A stretch of DNA of 64,000 nucleotides from Austropuccinia psidii (GCA_023105745.1 JALGQZ010000007.1:2649592-2713591), one strand, 5' to 3'; shown: positions 12,101-24,476, counted from the first letter of the stretch. A program made the numbers and translations. Notes: generated by a model from the sequence alone, not told the origin.

Positions 12101-13697
12101 TGAAGTGTTTATATAAAACTTCAATTAAAAATCAAGTACTTGTCCTGTCCCCAAAATTTGTATAAGACAAAATTTCATCAAAAATAGTAAATTTTAAGAA
12201 CTTTGAGAGAAGAAATGCCAAATTTATTGTTTGTTAATTTTTTATTATAGAAAAAATATTATACAGATTTAATTTTTTTCCAACAATAAAAATTGATCCA
12301 AAATAATCTACAAGAGATATTTATGGCTACCAAATAAAGTTTTCCAAGAGAAGCTTCAATTGGAATTAATTGAGAAAATAAATTCAATGAATTCATTTGA
12401 GAAGATATTCTTTAAAATAATATTGAAGAGAAAAAATGCCCAAAAGTGCCACAGTGAATTTGGAAACAAAGTGACAAAGTTAACAGTGGTGAAAGACACT
12501 TTAATTCACTTTTGAGGTGGTTTAAGGGTGAAAATTATTATAAGAGTTAAAAAATTATTATAATGAATTTTTCATGTGGCTAAAAGGTTTAAAATGATTT
12601 AAAAATTGTGGTTGGAATCTTTTATAAATTTTTTCAACAGTTTTTAAACTAATTATAAAAGAAAAAGATTGTAAAATGAAGAGAAAAGTGGAGCAAGGAA
12701 GAAATTCTTTTGTAGTAAACAATTTCCTTACTGAAAAAGGAAGATTTACTCTACTAATCTATGATAAACACAATGACAACAGAAAAGCCAATTATGGCAT
12801 CATTGAAACCTGGTTTTGACCCAAAAGGGCTGCTTTTACCCATTTTAGTCCATAAAATCAGCCATTGCTATAGTAATACTTGGTTTGAAGCATTAAAAAA
12901 ACGTCAGGATTTTTGTAGAGACCTTTAACCCAGTTAAAACTGTTCTTACTAGAATCTTTTGATTTTAAGGGTAGTTTTACCCTCTTGAAAATAGTTAAAA
13001 CTGGCATGGTTGGTATCAAAACCTTATTATCCTTTGAGTCACAGACCCTGTGACTCAATTACAGGCAAAAGTGATTAATGTTTGCACAAATTATAACATC
13101 TCATGCCTGTCAACCAGGAACTTTCGGGAGTCTGGCACTATTGGAGCCAAGATTCCTTTCCACCCCAACATTGCTCTTCCAAATTTATTATTTATTTAAT
13201 TACTCATCATGTATTATTCTAAACCTTCACATATGTAGTTAAATTGAAAATTCAAAGCAAAAAACTGTAATTTCCAATACCACATGTGTAAATACAAGTT
13301 CACTTATGTAATACATGAACACATTTTGACATTTCTATTGAAAATACTTCAATTCCTCATAACTTCTAAGCTGAAAAACAAACCTCAATTTCAAAACCAA
13401 AATTGATTTTTAACACCACATGTGGTTTAAATGAACTTACAGCTGTCAGGAATTTCATATTTTCATACAGAAAATACTAAAAACTTGATTCAAGTTTCAT
13501 TGGAGGTGAGCTACAGAATTTTCACTCAGCGCTGACCCCAACTGATTTTTTATGGGGAATTTAATAGTGAAATAATTCCCATAATCATATTTATTGGAAA
13601 AAAGATATAATACTTTTTATTAAATTTCTTTCGAAAAATATTTGAATTCTATTATTTGTGATCAAAATTTCCTTTTGCTAAGTTTTTCAGTCAAATA
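12101..13697 (-). repeat. LTR4-family LTR, inverted copy (main part)
   Basis: Read on the minus strand, it follows the plus copy at 9679-11490 along most of its length. Shared blocks include GGAATCTTGG, TGCCAGACTCC, a GAGTCACAGGG palindrome and AAGTACTTGATTTTTAAT. Its 5' part continues at 38501-38651, because a solo LTR2 carrying the 20.8-kb transposon is inserted between. The 3' end near 12101 lacks a clean CCTTACA. The frame at 12858-13058 is noise. Confidence 0.65.
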
Positions 13698-14973
13698 TTT
13701 AAGGTTTATCTATGAAACTATTGATAACAGTAAGAAATATCAAGAGTACTATGACTGTCCTCAGTTCAAAATATGATATAATTAAATATTAAAAGCACAA
13801 ATTAATATAATTATCAAAAAAAAATATAAAAATAAAACCAATTTAATTATTGTTGAATAATTAATTAATAATTTTTTTTAATAGTTATAATAAATTATAA
13901 TTATTTTATTATCATTATATTCACTATAAGCTATAATAATAAGAATCATAAAGCTCTAAATGAGACCATTATATGTGGAAATCATTAATATCTAACCACT
14001 TATAAATAAGACAAATATTATTTTTAAAAAAAATATGAAACACACTGTTCACCAATAATTTTTATAGAAACATTTTATATAAAAATACTAATAATAGATA
14101 AAAAAGATACAGAGTTTTAGAGAAAACATGCTTATGATATTTATTCAATGAAAAAAGTCAAACAACAACAGTTTTAATATTAAATAATCTTCATAAGTTG
14201 AAAACACACCAAAAATTAATATTTTAAAAGATAAAAGCAACTTTTTTATGATAAAACAAGATTCAAGAGTTTTTTAGAGGAATTTTTGGATCTCAAAAGA
14301 TATTTAAGACAATAATCTTACAAGATAAAATGTAATATTGTTAATTATAGAAATAAGCTGAATTATATTTTTCACATGCTTAATTCATACTTTATAAAGA
14401 ATGAAATAATTGAGAAACAATTTTAATAATAAGATTTTATATTTTTTAAAACCTTACCTTTTAAAATATCTAATATTGATTGGAATGATGATTTATTGTT
14501 GACAAAAACAATGGTGAAAGGCTCTTTTTATACCTGCAGAGCTTGAAGAGGAGCTCTAAAAATTTATCATGGATAGAGAGGGAGTGCTCAGGTCAAAGCT
14601 GAAAAAACCATGCTTAAAAATAAGGTTCTTACTCTAAGGTAGCTTATTTTTGATTCAAATTGAAGGTTACCAGTGTTATTGTTAACTCCTAGTAAATTTG
14701 ATCCTGTTTTGTATTAATTATTTCAAGTTGAAATATAAAAAAGTTATTTATAGTGAATTTGATCACATGAACAACTTAAAAGTGAAATTTCAAGTGTAAA
14801 TCTCTTGGACTGTGTTTTCAATTAATTTTTAAAGAAATCTTAACTTTCTTAAAGAATAGTTAAAAGTTCAATTTAAAGGGTGATCACCGATTTGTCATGT
14901 TTGAAAAATATACTTAAAATTTGATGTATACACAGGTAACATAAAATTTTAAGCTGTGTGAAAGGTTCAAGAA
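13698..14973 (-). repeat. Solo LTR2, segment 1 of 3
   Basis: This is the 3' half of an LTR2 copy on the minus strand. It starts at TTTAAGG (intact copies: TGTAAGG) and ends at the LTR3 insertion. The other segments are 16822-17203 and 37989-38500. Removing the two insertions leaves about 2162 bp, against about 2195 for the intact LTR2 copies. The flanks TATTT and TTTTT resemble a decayed 5-bp duplication, and no internal element sequence flanks it, so it is a solo LTR. Confidence 0.8.
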
Positions 14974-16821
14974 TGTGAGCCTTGAGGTATATTTTACATA
15001 CCCAAATAGGCCACAATTATCTTCAAAATAAATTCTGAACTATGCATAACCCATAAGTCATGCATATATTCAAAATTAATCATTTTTGATTTCAGAAAAG
15101 ATGAATAACATTTTATTGAGTAAGTAAATCCATGGATTTAAGGCCAGATTTGGATTCTACACAACAATTCACCCAGGGTAGCTCCATACAGTGAATCAGC
15201 TCAAATAAACTCTTTGAGGTGGTAATATGGAAAATAATTCAATACCACAGCAGCAATACCACATAAAAGATCTGTGCAAAGTTTTGTTCTCCTCTATTTT
15301 ACGCCAAAACAATGGGAATGTGAGAAATCCCATGTTACATACACACTAAGAATAGTGTTATTTATGTTTTGAGCACTTAATATTATGTATTCTTACATGC
15401 ACTTTTGGAACACCCATAGTGGATATCTCACTTGAAGCTTAAAATTCTATTTTTATGTAAAAAATAGGCAAGGGGGACAAAAGACATCAAAGAGAGCCAG
15501 GGTACCCAACTTCTGAGGCCTCTAATGTGTGGAAAGTTCCAAATATTGGATCCATGGCTGATCTTGGTCCAATTAGTAAACTTACACCTTTCGGCAACTT
15601 GGTTACCATGTTACAACTACAGTAAATTATAAGAAAATAGCAAATAACCTGCTATTTTGACATGCCAAGGAGGTAAAGAACAACTTAAACTCCTGTAACC
15701 ATGTCAATTCTTAATGAATTACCATGGATAAACCCCAAAAGAGTAATTAAAACCCTTTTTGGACTAGTATCCATTGATTTACCTCATAGCAACCAGCTAT
15801 ATACTGCTATTTGCAATTCTATGTAGAATTGAGGTAAAAACTTCAAAAATTCATTAAAAATGAAATTCTTACTGAATCCTTCTGCAACTTTCAGGACCGA
15901 TTAAGAACTTTATAATTCATATAAAACCAAAAAGAATTATATTTTTATATGTAGAATTCAAAGTTTTACTTACAGTCCATTTTTGATGATTCCAGGTGAA
16001 ACACAGAATCTTTAAAAATTTACAGAAAATACATTCTCTGATGAAATTTCCAATAACATTGATAACTTGGGGAAATAAATGATTATTTTGGAATAAAAGA
16101 AGATTTACAGTAGTTACTCCTTTTATTCTTAACCATAAATGGGTTAGTAGTCATGTAACAGCCTCAATTAAGTAATTATGGTAATCTTGTGTGACAACAA
16201 ATGATGCAATCAATAATCCAAAAACATTTATTGTTTTATCACTCACTGGCTTGCAGTTTGATCCATGGAATGCCTCTTTGAGCTGTCTTAGACTTAAAAG
16301 AGGCCTCCTCTTTCTGTTTTTTCCACATCATCACATTATTATATTATACCTTTATTACCAAACAAGTAAGTATTACATAAAACCATTTCTTAAGTGTTTT
16401 ATTATTTCAGAAATCAATCAGAAAGATGTGAAATAATAGAAATCAACTATAATTTGTTGTAATACTTTTATAGGCCAATCTTGATCCATTAAATCCACAA
16501 TTACACATCAAATTTCTCTACTACTATCATCTAAAAGGTTAATTGGAATGATAGTGAATAATTTATCTCAATTATTAAAGCTTTTCTCTAGTAATAGTTT
16601 TCTTCAAAAATTATCTTTATAATTATTCTTGTAATTGATTCTTTTAGAGAATTACTGCTTACTGTTATAATCACTAGTAGTGTATAACATGTAAAATAAA
16701 TAATTATTTAATTATTTAAGTGTGGTTATAATAATTTCTTTTATTATTATATTTCATAAGAATGGTCATAGCACTATTGATTAATAGTAATATTATCACA
16801 GTTTCACAGACACATCTTACA
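14974..16821 (+). repeat. Solo LTR3 with TSD AAGAA
   Basis: It begins TGTGAGCCTTGAGGTA, ends CACATCTTACA, 1848 bp, and is flanked by AAGAA at 14969-14973 and 16822-16826. It is the same family as the 3' LTR of element E (38652-41949, minus). Taking out the LTR and one AAGAA restores the LTR2 sequence across the junction (GGTTCAAGAAAATCCATT against TTTTCAAGCAAATCCATT in element B). No internal region remains, so it is a solo LTR. The frame at 16191-16436 is not a gene. Confidence 0.9.
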
Positions 16822-17203
16822 AAGAAAATCCATTAAGAATAGCATTCTTAATGATCTTTGGAAGTTATTGCTATTTTTTCAGGTTAAATAGCAATACACA
16901 CTAAAACTTAAATTTTGGTAAATTCTTAACACTTATAAAGCTAACGTTTAAGCTTATTTAAGCTTATTTAAGGTAGATAAGCTTTTACAATTGTTGAAAC
17001 CTTGATTTCAAGCCTTCAGAGAGGGATTTACTGTCTGGCAGCTTGAAATTCCTGTCCAAATTGTTATAAAACTAGTGTAAACTTTAATTTTCAAGCAATC
17101 TCTAATTTTAAAGTTTAAATAAGGTTGAAAATCCTCCAATATAGGTGTAAACCTCAATAAAGTCCTTCCAGATTCCAAAAGTTGGGTATCCTGGCTCTAT
17201 TAT
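16822..17203 (-). repeat. Solo LTR2, segment 2 of 3
   Basis: LTR2 sequence (minus) between the LTR3 insertion and the left end of the 20.8-kb transposon. It ends GGCTCTATTAT, where TAT (17201-17203) is one copy of the transposon's target duplication. It aligns with element B LTR sequence at about 46087-46450. Confidence 0.85.
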
Positions 17204-17249
17204 CACCGGGGCGAATCTCGTGTCAATCGTCGGCGATTGACTTCACGTC
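17204..17249 (+). repeat. Left terminal inverted repeat
   Basis: 46 bp, partner at 37943-37988. It contains an internal hairpin, GTCAATCG-TCGG-CGATTGAC, with an 8-bp perfect stem, so each end is a palindrome within an inverted repeat. TAT lies just outside. Confidence 0.92.
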
Positions 17250-17322
17250 AAGCAAACGTCAAGCAGGATAAAAGTTGAGCTCACGTCAAGCGAAAATCAA
17301 GCAAACGTCGAGCACACGTCAC
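17245..17322 (+). repeat. Left subterminal repeats ACGTCAAGC
   Basis: ACGTCAAGC occurs at 17245, 17256 and 17283, with the variant ACGTCGAGC at 17305 and a partial ACGTCAC at 17316. Related motifs in the opposite sense (TTGACG, GACGTGACGTGAC) lie at 37841-37873 near the right end. CACTA elements are known to carry short subterminal motifs bound by an accessory protein; that these serve this role is inference. Confidence 0.65.
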
Positions 17323-17987
17323 ACTCTGGTCTTACACCAAATCCTGTGACATCCAATAATATTGGTTCCCCTGTGCCTTCAACTCAGATTCCTCACCGCC
17401 TGATCATCCCACAACCGTCCGATGATTGGTAAAAATTACACCAGACCCGCCTGTTTGCACACACACACATCAAAGATGTCCTTCAGCCAGTCTTGATGTA
17501 GGCGGGGGGTTTGACTTCACCAGGTCATCCATGAAGTGTGCGTGTGCATGCGTGGGGGCGGGTGCGTTTGCGTGTGCGGGTGGGTTTGCGTGTGCATTGG
17601 CGTGTGCGGGTGGGTGTGCGTGTGCGGGTGCGTGTGCGTGTGCATTGGCGCGTGCCGGTGGGTGTGCGTGTGCGGGTGCGTGTGCGTGTGCATTGGCGCG
17701 TGCGGGTGCACATGCGGGTGTGGGTACGCAAAAGCCGATTCCGCTTCCAACATGATGATGGCGCAGTTAGAAATCTTGGATGCTGTGAAAGGTGAGTGTA
17801 TGGGTCATTTGATCATTGGACTTGGCTTATTCACACTGTACCCAATGTCAAAATAGTAAGTTCTTTGTGGCAATGTGAAATAATGGGCTTTGCTTGTCAC
17901 AATGGCATGTCTCTGTCACTAAATTTTGAGGCAATTATTTCACTAGCAAAATTGCTAATGAATCTGAGAGATTTGCATTTTAGTAGA
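17323..17987. repeat. Left spacer with a GT/GC-rich satellite (17530-17735)
   Basis: 17530-17735 is a tandem array built from GTGTGCGGGTG, GTGCGTGTGC and GTGCATTGGCG units. All frames stay open through it on both strands, giving Ala/Cys-, Arg/Val- or Thr/His-only translations that are artefacts of the repeat. 17736-17987 is ordinary spacer downstream of the transposase gene. I see no gene here. Confidence 0.75.
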
Positions 17988-20900
17988 CTAAATATCATGA
18001 AATAACGGCTTTATCATTACAAGCAGTCCACATGACAGAGCTTTGTTATCATACAATCCACAGTTACCTTCTATTTCTTCTTCAGATATAATCAAGTGTC
18101 CATCATCAAAACCAACAGCTTTATAAATATTCAGATGCGGCCAATCTGGTAGGAAATTCACATCAATCTTCAAAGGTTTTAAAATCAGAAAGTTATTGTT
18201 CAGTATGCTAGATGGCTCAGAGACTTTGAAAATGCTATCAATAATACCAAATTGTCGTGAGTTGCCCCTCAGAAAACATATCACACTGTTGCTGATATTT
18301 TTGGATTCAGTTGAAAATATATTGTTCCCAATATTAATGTTTGAAACTGGAAAATACCAAGGTGAGACAATCCTTGAAGTGGGAGGACTTGTGGATTGCA
18401 CGGTAGTGTCTAAGCTGATCCAATCAACTATTTCCCTTGTTGCATGAAAAGTCTGTAAGTACTCAACCAGGCAATCATAATTTTGTTGGTCATGGCGGGA
18501 TGGCTTGTTATATTTATGGTGATTGAACACGGCAGGTGGCTGTGATTCGAAAAGCTGTTTTATTTCACATGGCACAGATGGGGATTTCAGGAGAACGGAA
18601 AGGTTGGAACATCGACAGATATGTTGAAGTAAGGTTTTATCTATATCATCTATTCAGAGTTGCAAAAAGTTAGTCTTATTCAGTTCAGGTGTTTAATCAA
18701 TGTGAATATATTGATCTTATTAATTGACTTACATATCTTGTTATTTGTTGGCATCTTTGCAAATACTCCAATCAAGCGCTCATAACCCCATGTGGCTGAG
18801 GCTTGTGCTGGGCCCCAACGTTGGAAGAGTTCGGGAATATGATCAGCAAAATGATGATTTGGTTTACTTTTCTGTTTTGGGAACAGGTGTTGATTGGAAA
18901 GGCGGAATTTTTTCCAATGTTCAGCAAATGCAGTCGCATCATCTATTGAAACAGTCCAGCTTGTGGCAATGTTGATAGCACTAATCAAATGGAATGTATT
19001 CTTGGCTAGTTCATTTGCAAGTTCTTCTGACTGACCCATTTTTCTTTGAGTGTTGGCAGATTGGTGTGCATCTAATGACATCTGTTGACTGAGCATTAGA
19101 AATGGAATATAGACCTTATATAAGAGAGCCCATTCAGCGGCTTTTAAGCTACCATGAGAGGGGGAACCCATTTTGCGGGGAACTCTTGTCCATGATGAGG
19201 GAATTATGGTCTCAGATATGATTTGTCGGAGATGCTCAAGAGCCTCACCCTTGATCTGGTGATCACTCAGTGCAGTGATATCCAATTCAGAGGGTATTTC
19301 AGAAGTGGGGATGTAATTGGCATCAAATGAAGGAATCTCCGCAGAACCACTAGATGGATGTTCTGTGTTAGGGGTGGGCATTGGGAAGTAGTTTTTTCGG
19401 GTGGAAGTAGTGGGGAGTGGCTCATTTATTATTTTTGCTGCGTCTCTTCTCAGGGAGCGGGCCTCTCTCAATGTGATTTTATCAAGAGAGCTGTTGGAGG
19501 TCATGGAATCTGAGTCTGAACTGTTGGTGTCATTGGATTTCCTGCGGGACCTGAAGTAAATTTTTGATTTCGCCTCTGGAATGCACAATTTGAAAGTTGC
19601 ATGATCCTTCAAAATTCCAAGTATTAAATTATGCATTATGTCAAGATTAACCATTCTGGTTGCATCCCAATACGGAAGGTCTTCCAAAATTGAATATCGC
19701 ACTCCATACTCAGAGAAAATTGCTTGTCTTTGTTGTGGGGTTGCCCGAAGCCATTTGGCAATGGTTGATTTATGACTTTGGTATGAGCGCGTGTAGTGAA
19801 ATTGAGGACCAATTTCTTCAATTTGAGCTTTGTGAATGGTGCAAAAATTACAAAAGTGGTTTCCTGAATGGGAAATAAATCCAGTAAGCTTGCGCATGGC
19901 AACCACATCCGCAATGGCTGTGAGGATGGCAACACGGATAAAGGATCCTGATGGACCTGTTGAGGTGGGTGCAAAATGGTAACCTTGCCATAGCTCTTTG
20001 AGCTTGTTGATGAGTGGCATTAATAGATAATTCAATTGAAGCGCAGTTGGCTCCTTCGGACCAGGGATGATTCCTGCAACATAGACATTCTCGGGCTTCA
20101 ATCTTTCACTTGGGGGGAGATTAAGACAAATAAGCATGATAGGTCCAATGCTAGCCAACCGGGTTGACTTTCCATGTGCATTAAACCAGTCCACATATAT
20201 GGAGAAGGCCAATGCACCAGGAATGGACATGAATGGGGGGTCATGGATATTTCTAGTGCCAGTGAAGCGTCTCCAGACCAATCCATCCCAGACGTCACGT
20301 TTTGGGGAATCTTCGGGAGTTTGGGATTGTTGATGTTGATGCAGAATGTCCATAATTCCAGCCCGCTGGAGGAATCTGGCAAGCCAATTTTTGAATGGTT
20401 GATAAATGAAATGTTTTGTTGGTATAAATTTTTGCTTCATGTTGGTTGTGTTTTGGGTTTGGGGTTCAGATGAATAGATGAATTTGCCTAATGATTGTGT
20501 GCAAGGGGGATCATGATCATTTGGGTCATTATGGCGTTGACAGTGGGGTTGGTCAGTTGTGACTGATTCAGTAAGGCCATTAAGAGAGAAACATTGAGGA
20601 CAACATATATAGTTTTGAATCACTGGCTCCAATTGGAGATGTTCAAATATGGTACTCAGATCTTGAGGTATATGGAATGCAGGAGCGGGGGGACCAGCTG
20701 AGCTTGAGATACTGGACTTGATCAGCAGGTTCAGGGCGGGGTTGAGTATGCGTGAAGCCCTGCGGGGTAAATTATACCTTAATGATAGAATGGCAGATAT
20801 TATCATTCCTAGGTCTTGTGGGGGAAGGGTTTGACTGCCACTATATGGTTTCTGTGCAGTTGAATTGAGACCCGCAGGAGTTGAGAAAGTGCTTTGGGTC

Positions 20901-21148
20901 AAACGTGAATAATCAGCTGGGAAGATTTGATCCAATAGAATTTGTGGGCACCCAGATCCTGATGCAGAAGTAGGGATGTTTGGAAGGGATTTGGGTGCAA
21001 TGGTTGATTTGAGCTTTTTAATGTGCTGTTTATATTGGAAAGGTGTGAAGGCAACTCCTTGCCTATCACCCTCAGGGGAAGAATGTGTTTGAGTTGAGCA
21101 GTGTTGACACATGCATATACGCATTGAGGAATATGGCCGGGTTGTCAT
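17988..21148 (-). CDS. Tnp2-type (CACTA) transposase, two exons
   Basis: The likely transposase that cuts the element out and inserts it. Exon 1 is 21148-18733 and exon 2 is 18649-17988; the 83-bp intron has GTAAGT and an AATAG acceptor, and the spliced frame gives 1025 aa. The start is ATG at 21148, giving MTTRPYSS. The N-terminus has clustered Cys/His (residues 12-22: CMCQHCSTQTH) and a second group at 182-186 and 203. The Tnp2 core spans about 300-520: FSIYVDWFN (Asp320), CLNLPP, AGIIPGPKEP, LW, then AIADVVAMRKLTGF (Asp414), HFCNFC (433/436) and NLDIMHN (Asp503). The region ERLIGVFAKMPTNNK runs across the intron as in the family. Which acids form the catalytic triad is inference. An acidic/Ser-rich insert lies at about 525-640. 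It is divergently arranged with the 22109 gene over a 960-bp shared promoter region. Confidence 0.9.
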
Positions 21149-22108
21149 TGTTGCAGGAATTGGGAGTACGGTTGGTTTGTGTATAAATATCTATGGTTGA
21201 TGTGAAAGTGTTTAGGAGTGTTATTAATTGGAAATAAAATTCAGTGATTATTTATGAAGCGGGAGATGATTTGAGCCAGCTGAGGATTTTATCCCATTTG
21301 TAATGGAGCATGAGCTGCAGTGGATAAAGTTTAACATGTCTCATCTGGATGGCGGAATTGGTTAGGCGTTTAATTGGGTAAAATGCCATGCTGCTCAATG
21401 CTCATACATATTCTAGTTTATTTACACATTGTGATAGTGCGGGTTTGACCATTGAGGGGGTTCCATTAGTGAAGTGTTACCATTGAATTGAGGGGATTAA
21501 CATTTAATCCATGTACGCTGGCACGCCATCGTACATGGTTTAAACCTTATTACAGACATAACTATATAACTCTATTACATAAGGGGTTGGAGTGCAGCTA
21601 AAGTCTTGGTATTTGGTTTGAGTACGGCGGGCTTTGAATCAGTTGGAATGTGATTTGGATTGTCTTGCCTTTCGTGAAAAGGTGATGTCTCTTTTGTGGG
21701 TAAATCCTTCATGAATATACCCCTTTACAGATGTACAATGTTGGGGAATTTCAATGCATATATTGGCAGTTTGGATAATTCACAAAATGTGACAATGGGG
21801 AGGCGGAAATGTTACCAAATATGATTACCTATGGATGATGGGTCCCCTTTCAGATCAAGGAAATATCACATTATATGCTGGTAGGCCGTGCAGGGTGGTT
21901 TCCGACAAAAGTGGAGGAGCTCAAGAGGAGGCAGGGAGGATTCTCCTCAAAAGAGTCTTATCCGACTTCCACACAACACTTAGTTCCAACTATTCATAGA
22001 ATTTCTCTATTCTAAATTTGAAAAGATTTCATCTCATATCACTCTATTTTATCATAATACTGAGGTGTTTTATCTAGTTAAAAATATTACTGTACTTTTT
22101 CGGCCCTT
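21149..22108. promoter_or_regulatory. Divergent promoter region between transposase and 646-aa gene
   Basis: 960 bp between two divergent starts. It contains the 30-bp palindrome at 21509-21538. The last 150 bases before 22109 are CT-rich, as is common upstream of fungal starts. I could not place a TATA box with confidence on either side. Confidence 0.5.
21509..21538. repeat. Palindrome (family copy 1)
   Basis: CCATGTACG...TGGCACGCCA...CGTACATGG, a 30-bp near-perfect inverted repeat. It is one of a family found in the transposon's spacers (others at 27276, 27409, 32293, 34223 and 37081), here between two divergent genes. Confidence 0.75.
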
Positions 22109-24170
22109 ATGTCATCTTTCAAGTCACATAAATCCCGTTCAGGTTCTGTTCATGACTCAAATAGTGAATCTAGCATAGAATATGTTCAAACACAGTCACC
22201 ATTGAGCCCCAACATTCCTCTCACAACCCCTATCGCATCCTCAATGAATGTATCAGGTCTTAACATTGATGTGGGCAATCCAAAGGCTCCAACTTCAAGC
22301 ACTTGGTCGATCCCAAATATTTCCGTCACTCCAATTCCCCCGAATCCCACTAATACACAAATTCATGTGTCTCAGGGGCCAGAAGGCACACCTCAAATCT
22401 CCTCACACGCTAATCCCCAATCAAAATTTCCACGTGAGTTCCTCCTTAATCCCGGTCGGAGTCCAGTCGCATCCCAGGATCCCTTTGGCCAAAGTAAACA
22501 GCCAACCCTCAATATTCCATCAGGATCGCAGGTTCATGTGGGTGATGAAAGGCGCGTGGATGGGGGGCGACGAAAAAGACCTTTGGAAAATGTAACTTGG
22601 AGCGGTCTGTCGGAGGGAAATCCAGTATTGACGCTTCATCAAAGTAAGTCATTTGAATTTTGGAGTAGAAACTTATTCATGATTTGATATGTTTGTTTCA
22701 TGGGTTAGATATGGCACCTAAAGGCAAGTCAGTCCGATCTCAGGAGCCAATTGAAGATCGTGAGGATGACCAGTCTTCATTAATGTTTTAATGTGTTAAC
22801 TGATGATTTGCATAGCAGGGGATGAACTTTATGCGTCTTCACCTCTGGTCCATAAAGAGAAAGTCAGTGGACGTCATCATCCATATGCCTCCAAACCAAG
22901 AACGGGTCATGCCAGTACATCAAGAGAAACAATGGTGGATGATGAGGATGAGAACATGTCTCCGACTCAAAGTGAAAGAAATGATGAACCAAGGAGGGAC
23001 AATTTCACAGCGCATGAGCAAGGCACTCAATCAAATAGTGAGTTCACCCATCCTCAGCTGGGCCTCGCCCAGAGTATGCTTGAACAATCCAAGGTCAGAC
23101 AGCAAAGGAACCAGGCCCGCAAAGCTCACAATGTGGCGAAACGTGCAAGCCAGAAGGAGCAACAAAAATGGCTGAAGGCAGAACTTCCAGAGAATGTCCA
23201 TGGAATGAGATCAGCAGTACACGCACATTGCCTGTTCCTACTCAAAGTTAGGGATAAGGATTTTTCCTCACTACCAACACCACCCAGCACAGAAGAGCGT
23301 GAAATTGCAATTCAAGTGGCTGGTCATCTCGGTTATGTCCCCGAGGATGTGTTCAATGAGCCATCAACACAGGTTCAGTCTCAGGGTTTCCAAAGCTACT
23401 GCGAAAATGAGCTCCACAAGCTAGGACTAAAGCGATTCACTTGGGACTGGGAGAGCTCATGGCAACATCCGTTCAACGAGCTGATGTCTATGGTGTTTTA
23501 CCGTACATTCCGTCTCGCACTTGTCAGCACTGAGTATCATCACTACTGTTGGAACAAGGATCATAACAACTATGGGGTCGTGGCGGCTTTAATGGAGCGA
23601 TATTTCACTTATTTGAAAAGAGAATGGAAGTCTATTCAAAAGGATGCCGAGTATTTGGTAAAAAAGAAAGAGAATCAAAAGCTCGCAAAGATTCGTCAAA
23701 GAGTTAGTTACTGTATCTCTTCTTCATTGTGGACCAAGTCTGATGATGATCTACTTGATTATGTGCAGACCTGTGAGCGCCGTCGTGAATGGTGTGATAC
23801 GGCTAAATTTCCCATCCTAGCATCACAATTCAATGACCCTCGAGTATGCTCAGATACTGAGGAGGTACTGGAAAATGGCCGTCAAGTTTACCGCAAAGTG
23901 GGATTACGCTGGCGCTCCCAGTTATTTAATGATTTGGTATTGAAAATGGATAGAGACATAGAGTTTTGTAATCGGATTAAAAAAAAGGGTAAAAAAACTA
24001 TTGATAGATTGCCAGAATTACGATCGACAGATGATGGTGATATTCCGGAAGGCCTATCATTTCAGGTATTTGATCAAGATTGGCTCAAAGGCTGTAGTAA
24101 GATGCAGACTAGCGCCCTCAAGATACTTGACATGCCAGTTATTAGGCCTAATGGTGATGCTCTGCAATAA
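22109..24170 (+). CDS. Unrecognised 646-aa transposon-borne protein, three exons
   Basis: I do not recognise a named family. Exons 22109-22643, 22709-22759 and 22816-24170 (introns GTAAGT...TTAG and GTGAGG...ATAG) sum to 1941 bp, 646 aa; the middle 51-bp exon is the least certain. The start ATG gives MSSFKSHKSRSGS. Residues 1-180 are Ser/Pro/Gln-rich and look disordered. A basic, coiled segment (QRNQARKAHNVAKRASQKEQQK) comes next. From about residue 320 a compact Trp-rich domain follows, with DWESSWQHPFNELM, YHHYCWNKDHNNYG, MERYFTYLKREWKS, ERRREWCDTA and VGLRWRSQLFNDLV. The pattern suggests an alpha-helical, possibly nucleic-acid- or protein-binding module, which is inference. It ends 306 bp from the stop of the convergent SNF2 gene. 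Confidence 0.8.
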
Positions 24171-24476
24171 CTTAGTAATTGGTCACGGTATAGCACTGTG
24201 ACAAATTAAAATTTTGTGAATTATTTGTGCAGGTGTAATAAAATCTGATTATTATCTCTTAAGGATGCAACAACTTGCTAAATATGTTAGAATATAGACA
24301 ATATGAATTGAAATGTATCACCGTCTCCCTTGCAATAATACTCTATTGCTCATTTTCATTGAGGAAATATTGAAGAAGTTCGATCCAGCTCATGGTGTTC
24401 ATAATTGTGGACCTGTGCCAGAGTCAACAGGAGTTATCAACTTTGTCAATCACAAATTATATAATATCAGTAAGGC
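24171..24476. other. Convergent gap between two gene 3' ends
   Basis: 306 bp between the stop codons of the 646-aa gene (plus) and the SNF2 gene (minus). It holds an inverted repeat near 24184-24204 (GTCACGGT...ACTGTGAC) that could fold in either transcript. No further gene seen; the frame at 24313-24519 mostly antisenses the last SNF2 exon. Confidence 0.5.

Noticed and set aside
16191..16436. 81-codon frame inside the solo LTR3
   Set aside because: No counterpart in the inverted LTR3 copy at 38652-41949 and AT-driven composition.
17426..17856. Five long overlapping reading frames on both strands (Ala/Cys-, Arg/Val-, Thr/His-rich)
   Set aside because: They are read from the GT/GC satellite at 17530-17735; all frames are open and composition is set by the repeat.
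18733..21148. KDZ-type transposase, suggested by the TET/JBP neighbour
   Set aside because: The core (YVDWFN, CLNLPP, AGIIPGPKEP) is the Tnp2 pattern, and a 3-bp duplication with CAC termini fits CACTA.
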